Assembly: GCA_002422955.1 (NCBI GenBank)
Contig: DITY01000326.1
Coordinates: forward strand, 1-19,380
Reading direction: 5' to 3'
From: Planctomycetaceae bacterium UBA6172
Lineage (GTDB): Bacteria; Planctomycetota; Planctomycetia; Pirellulales; Pirellulaceae
DNA length: 19,380 bases
Shown here in pieces: positions 16,095-19,380 of this stretch. Position 1 is the stretch's first letter; each line of letters starts with the position of its first letter. The position numbers and the translations under genes are program-made. The notes below the pieces were generated by a model. The model was not told the origin of the DNA and did not search any database. It worked only from the letters and a program-made list of their open reading frames with translations.

Positions 16095-16169
16095 GGTTAA
16101 GGGGTCAGGAGTCAATTGTGCGAAGCACCCGAAGGGCCGTTCCGGCAATTGACTCCTGACCCCTTAACC
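16095..16169. repeat. Perfect 24-bp inverted repeat with a three-mini-hairpin loop
   Basis: The arms 16095-16118 and 16146-16169 are exact reverse complements over 24 bases; the inner half of the left arm reads AGGAGTCAATTG. The 27-nt loop is exactly three 9-nt mini-hairpins: TGC-GAA-GCA (16119-16127), CCC-GAA-GGG (16128-16136) and CCG-TTC-CGG (16137-16145). The right arm ends 12 bp from the DUF1501 stop, so in RNA it would fold as a terminator-like or 3'-protective structure, but no T run follows. It most likely belongs to a mobile repeat family (REP/MITE-like). No transposase is present here. Confidence 0.85.
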
Positions 16170-16181
16170 CGAACTACTCGA

Positions 16182-17588
16182 TCAGGCCAGAATCGATTCG
16201 ACGATATTGCCATAGACGTCGGTCAAACGGAAATCGCGGCCCGCGTGTCGGAAGGTGAGCTGGGTGTGGTCCAGCCCCAAGATCCGCAGGATGGTCGCGT
16301 GCAGGTCGTGGATGCTGACCGGGTCGACCGCCGCGGTGTAGCCGAACTCGTCGCTCTCGCCGTGGGCGTGCCCGCCTCGCGTGCCACCGCCCGCCATCCA
16401 GCAGGTGAAGGCCTCGTTGTTGTGATCGCGTCCGTCGCGTCCTTGCGCGTGCGGCGTGCGTCCGAACTCGCCGGACCAAATCACGAGGGTGTCTTCGAGC
16501 ATGCCGCGCGAGGCCAAGTCTTCCAACAGACCCGCGATCGGTCGATCGATCGCGCGAACGTTGTTTTCGAGCGCCGTCTTGAGATTGAAGTGCTGGTCCC
16601 AATTGCCATGCGTGATTTCGACGAACCGGACCCCGGCTTCGACCATCCGTCGGGCCATCAGGCACTTGCGTCCGAAGTCATCGGTCGGTCCGCCATCGAT
16701 CCCGTACTGCTGGAGCGTCGATTCGGACTCCGCTTCCAGGTCGAGCAATTGTGGCAGCGTTGATTGCATGCGAAAGCCGAGTTCGAACGATTCGATCAGC
16801 CCGTCAAACTCGCGGTCATGGCCTCCACCCGCATCGCGCTGCGCGGCATTGAAACGCTGAGCCAAATCGAGGCCCTGACGCTGAACCTCAGCCGGCTGGG
16901 AACCGCTCAGGTGCGGCACGGACGCTGTGCGGATCGGTCGGTTATCGCTGCCGAACCGAGTGCCCTGGTGGACCGCAGGCAAAAATCCCGCGCCGTAGTT
17001 CTGCGCTCCGCCGAAGCCGCTGGGGGGCGTGATCGTGACGAAGCCGGGTAATTCCTGGTTGTCACTGCCCAAGCCGTACAGCGTCCAGGCACCCAACGAT
17101 GGCCGAATGAATCGCGACGTCCCGGTGTGCAATTGCCGAAAGGCTTGCGGGTGCGCCGGGACGTCGGTCCGCATCGAACGGATCAGGCAGAGCTTGTCGG
17201 CATGCTCGGCCAACCGCGGAAACAGGTCCGAAATCCATAAGCCACTCTCGCCGCGTTGGCGAAACTCCCATGGGCTGGCGAGCAGTTGCGTGCCGTTGCG
17301 TCGCCCCGGCTGGCCGTCGCTTTTGATCAACTCCGGCTTGTAATCGAAGGTGTCGACATGCGACGGCCCGCCTCGCATGCAAAGGAAGATGACCCGCTTG
17401 GCCTTGGCAGGGAAGTGGGTCCGGGGCTGGGCCTCGCTCGGGACCACGCCGGTCTCCGCGGCTCGCGTGCGAGTCGCCAGGTCGCACAAGGCGAGCCAAC
17501 CGAAGCCACAGGCGGAATGCCGGAGGACCTCGCGGCGCGAGAACAGCGACAGACGCCGATCACAAAGGCGGGTGGATTCGAGGGACAT
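16182..17588 (-). CDS. DUF1501 domain-containing exported protein
   Basis: This 468-residue protein belongs to the DUF1501 family, which is related to the sulfatase/alkaline-phosphatase fold and greatly expanded in planctomycetes. Its biochemical role is not established. The N-terminus has a Tat-like signal: LFSRREVLRHSACGFGWLAL (15-34). Family signatures follow in order: FLCMRGGPSHVDTFDYKPEL, the SGEFGRTPHAQGRDGRDH stretch and GGGTRGGHAHGESDEFGY. The end reads HAGRDFRLTDVYGNIVESIL. The length is normal and nothing appears missing. It follows the PSD1 gene after 32 bp on the same strand, the standard two-gene order, so they are probably one operon, and both products are predicted to leave the cytoplasm. 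No ribosome site is visible before the ATG at 17588. The large inverted repeat lies immediately downstream. Confidence 0.93.
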   Translation of the reverse strand: MSLESTRLCDRRLSLFSRREVLRHSACGFGWLALCDLATRTRAAETGVVPSEAQPRTHFPAKAKRVIFLCMRGGPSHVDTFDYKPELIKSDGQPGRRNGTQLLASPWEFRQRGESGLWISDLFPRLAEHADKLCLIRSMRTDVPAHPQAFRQLHTGTSRFIRPSLGAWTLYGLGSDNQELPGFVTITPPSGFGGAQNYGAGFLPAVHQGTRFGSDNRPIRTASVPHLSGSQPAEVQRQGLDLAQRFNAAQRDAGGGHDREFDGLIESFELGFRMQSTLPQLLDLEAESESTLQQYGIDGGPTDDFGRKCLMARRMVEAGVRFVEITHGNWDQHFNLKTALENNVRAIDRPIAGLLEDLASRGMLEDTLVIWSGEFGRTPHAQGRDGRDHNNEAFTCWMAGGGTRGGHAHGESDEFGYTAAVDPVSIHDLHATILRILGLDHTQLTFRHAGRDFRLTDVYGNIVESILA

Positions 17589-17620
17589 GGCGCAATCTCA
17601 GTTCGGCCGAGGGTTGTCGG

Positions 17621-19380
17621 TTAGCGTAAAAAGCGGAAGTCACCACTGCTGATCAGCGACTTGCAAATCGAGGTCCAGATCGCCAGGTCGCGATCGCCGT
17701 CGGCGGCCCGGGTCGTGACGAAATCGAATGTCGCGTCCAGCTCGGTCGGATGCGGATCGCGGGCGAGCAATAGCATCGAAGCGGTTCGCAATCGCGATTC
17801 GACTAAGTCGCGATCGGTCACCGCATCCGAGTTCGCTTCGGCTTTTCTCGCGCCGCGTTCGGCCAAGGCTCGCTCCCGTAAGGCGGTGAGTCGCTGGGTT
17901 CGCATCCTGGCTCGTCGGTCGAATGGGCTGAGTCCCGGCCCGGCAACCCGCCTATCCACCGGTTCGCTCGCCGCTGCCTTAGCCGAGCCCACCACCCGGC
18001 GCGCCGTGGCCGTGGCCAGTTCTTCGACGCGGGGTGAGTTCAGCCAATACAACGCCTGCGACGGAACCAAGGTCGTCTCCCGCACACCCGATACGACCGA
18101 ATTGTCGGCCACGTCGAACAGGTTCAGCACATCGGGCAACACCTGACGCGTCTGAGGCAAGTAGACCGAACGGAAGCTGCCATCGGCCGAGACGATCCGG
18201 TCCTCGGCGAGCCCCACCAAACGATTCCCCCCGCCGATCAGCGAATCGCCATGTTGCGAGATCAGTGAGCCGTCGGGGCGCGCGGTGTCAAGTTCCCCGG
18301 CGGCGGCCAGCATCGCATCTCGCAAGCACTCGGCTTCCAGCGGCCTCATGTTGGCCCGCCAAAGCAATCGGTTGTCGGGATCGACGGCTTCCTTCGCCGG
18401 ATCGATGTCGCTGGCGAGCGCATAGACGTCGGACAGTACGATCTGGCGAACGAGCGATTTGATCGACCACTGATCGCGAACGAAAGTCGTGGCGAGATGA
18501 TCGAGCAACTCGGGGTGCGACGGAGTTTGCCCGGTCGTCCCGAAGTTATCGACCGATTCGACCAACCCTTTGCCGAGCAGCCAGGCCCAGACCCGGTTGG
18601 TGATCACCCGCGCGGTCAACGGATTGTCGGCGGACGCCACCCAATCGGCGAGTTGCAGCCGGCCGCTGGTGTCACGCGGGATTTCGACTTCCACATCGCG
18701 GTTCGCGGCCAGGTACTCAGGCAGGCCTCGCGGAATCGGCTCACCCGGTCGATCGAGTTCGCCACGGATCAATTGCGGACTGTCGATGATCGAAGTCAGC
18801 TCGAACGGCCGCGGAAACCTCCCGGCGAACGCGGGGACGCCCGGGGGCCGCGGCTGTCCCGCCTCGGGGAACCGATTGGGGAACGGACGGCGATTGCCAG
18901 CCGCATCGTCCCTGCCGAATCGGCCGCGCGGTTCCTCCCGCGGCGGCGGTGTCTTGTCGACCACCGCCATCGCTTGCAAATTCGGCGAACCGTCGTCAAA
19001 CATCGACTCGAGTTGCGTTTCCAGCATCGCGATTCGTGAACTGAGCTGCGCCAGATTGATCCCCGGCCGCGCGTTGCCCGCGGCGCCGGACCGGCGAGCC
19101 TCGACCAGTTCTCGTTGCAGCTCCGCCCGTTGCTCGCGGAGGCCCTCGAGCTGCCTGGCGATGCGGTCGACCGTTGCCGCGTCCTGGGAAGGTTTGCCCG
19201 CGGGCAACGCCGCGTCCTCAGGCAACTCGAAGAGCTGACCACGGTTGCGTCCACCGACCGAGCCGGGCGTGCCGTAGAGCGTTTGAGAACTGAGGAAAAT
19301 GCCGGCGACGGCCGTGTAGTCGCGGTGGGAGATCGGATCGAACTTGTGATCGTGGCAGCGAGCGCAGGCGATCGTGACCC
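17621..19380 (-). CDS. PSD1/DUF1549-DUF1553 protein, 5' end outside the window
   Basis: The reading frame is open to the right edge; an internal TTG at 19225 is not the real start. The partial protein has about 585 residues. It opens inside DUF1549 with ACARCHDHKFDPISHRDY, whose Cys/His residues suit a haem or metal site; full-length members usually also carry a planctomycete cytochrome C domain before this. A coiled coil follows (VDRIARQLEGLREQRAELQR and ISSRIAMLETQLE-like heptads, about 19225-18970), then a Pro/Arg-rich insert, then RGELDRPGEPIPRG. DUF1553 comes next, with NPLTARVITNRVWAWLLGKG, HPELLDHLA and a RPLEAECLRDAMLAAAG motif. It ends SSGDFRFLR. These proteins are exported and of unconfirmed function, possibly linked to polysaccharide breakdown. 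It is the first gene of the pair with DUF1501. Confidence 0.92.
   Translation of the reverse strand, partial: VTIACARCHDHKFDPISHRDYTAVAGIFLSSQTLYGTPGSVGGRNRGQLFELPEDAALPAGKPSQDAATVDRIARQLEGLREQRAELQRELVEARRSGAAGNARPGINLAQLSSRIAMLETQLESMFDDGSPNLQAMAVVDKTPPPREEPRGRFGRDDAAGNRRPFPNRFPEAGQPRPPGVPAFAGRFPRPFELTSIIDSPQLIRGELDRPGEPIPRGLPEYLAANRDVEVEIPRDTSGRLQLADWVASADNPLTARVITNRVWAWLLGKGLVESVDNFGTTGQTPSHPELLDHLATTFVRDQWSIKSLVRQIVLSDVYALASDIDPAKEAVDPDNRLLWRANMRPLEAECLRDAMLAAAGELDTARPDGSLISQHGDSLIGGGNRLVGLAEDRIVSADGSFRSVYLPQTRQVLPDVLNLFDVADNSVVSGVRETTLVPSQALYWLNSPRVEELATATARRVVGSAKAAASEPVDRRVAGPGLSPFDRRARMRTQRLTALRERALAERGARKAEANSDAVTDRDLVESRLRTASMLLLARDPHPTELDATFDFVTTRAADGDRDLAIWTSICKSLISSGDFRFLR

Noticed and set aside
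16095..16169. Integron attC site or CRISPR unit
   Set aside because: There is no integrase, no R'/R'' attC core pattern and no repeated spacer structure. The element is a single inverted repeat.

Overview
The window reads as chromosomal DNA of a planctomycete, most likely from the Pirellulales/Rhodopirellula side. This is inferred from family knowledge, not from a search. The evidence is high GC content, the paired PSD1 (DUF1549/DUF1553) and DUF1501 genes, a giant secreted protein with an N-terminal LESRRLLA motif, an ASPIC/UnbV-FG-GAP protein, few Shine-Dalgarno sequences and many large minus-strand genes. No rRNA, tRNA, CRISPR array or intact insertion sequence was seen.

Layout. 1-260: gene-free DNA packed with six short GC-rich hairpins. 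268-534 (+): an N-terminally damaged MazE/AbrB-type antitoxin and an 18-codon stub of its toxin, apparently the wreck of a toxin-antitoxin pair. 531-4355 (-): a 1274-residue membrane-anchored FG-GAP/ASPIC protein. 4662-5486 (-): an unrecognised acidic protein with an Asp/His-rich tail. 6055-6675 (+) and 6705-7472 (-): two convergent membrane proteins, an unrecognised coiled-coil type and a membrane-tethered transglutaminase-like protein with an intact Cys-His-Asp triad. 7473-8100: no convincing protein gene, but a promoter-like sequence, a two-hairpin transcript and an intrinsic terminator that together suggest an orphan small RNA. 8101-13833 (-): a 1910-residue secreted subtilase carrying a long adhesin-like tail. 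13834-14425: mostly gene-free, with a C10 run and the probable terminator of the next gene. 14426-15844 (-): an MFS transporter. 16095-16169: a perfect 24-bp inverted repeat whose 27-nt loop divides exactly into three triloop mini-hairpins. 16182-17588 (-): DUF1501. 17621-19380 (-): PSD1/DUF1549-DUF1553, running off the right edge.

The only clear gene partnership is PSD1 followed 32 bp later by DUF1501, a hallmark planctomycete pair of unknown biochemical role. The subtilase, the FG-GAP protein and the transglutaminase-like protein all face the cell surface or periplasm, but nothing shows that they form one system. The items most worth a second look are the branched inverted repeat at 16095-16169, the orphan small-RNA candidate near 7718-7829, and the G10 run inside the protease catalytic domain.
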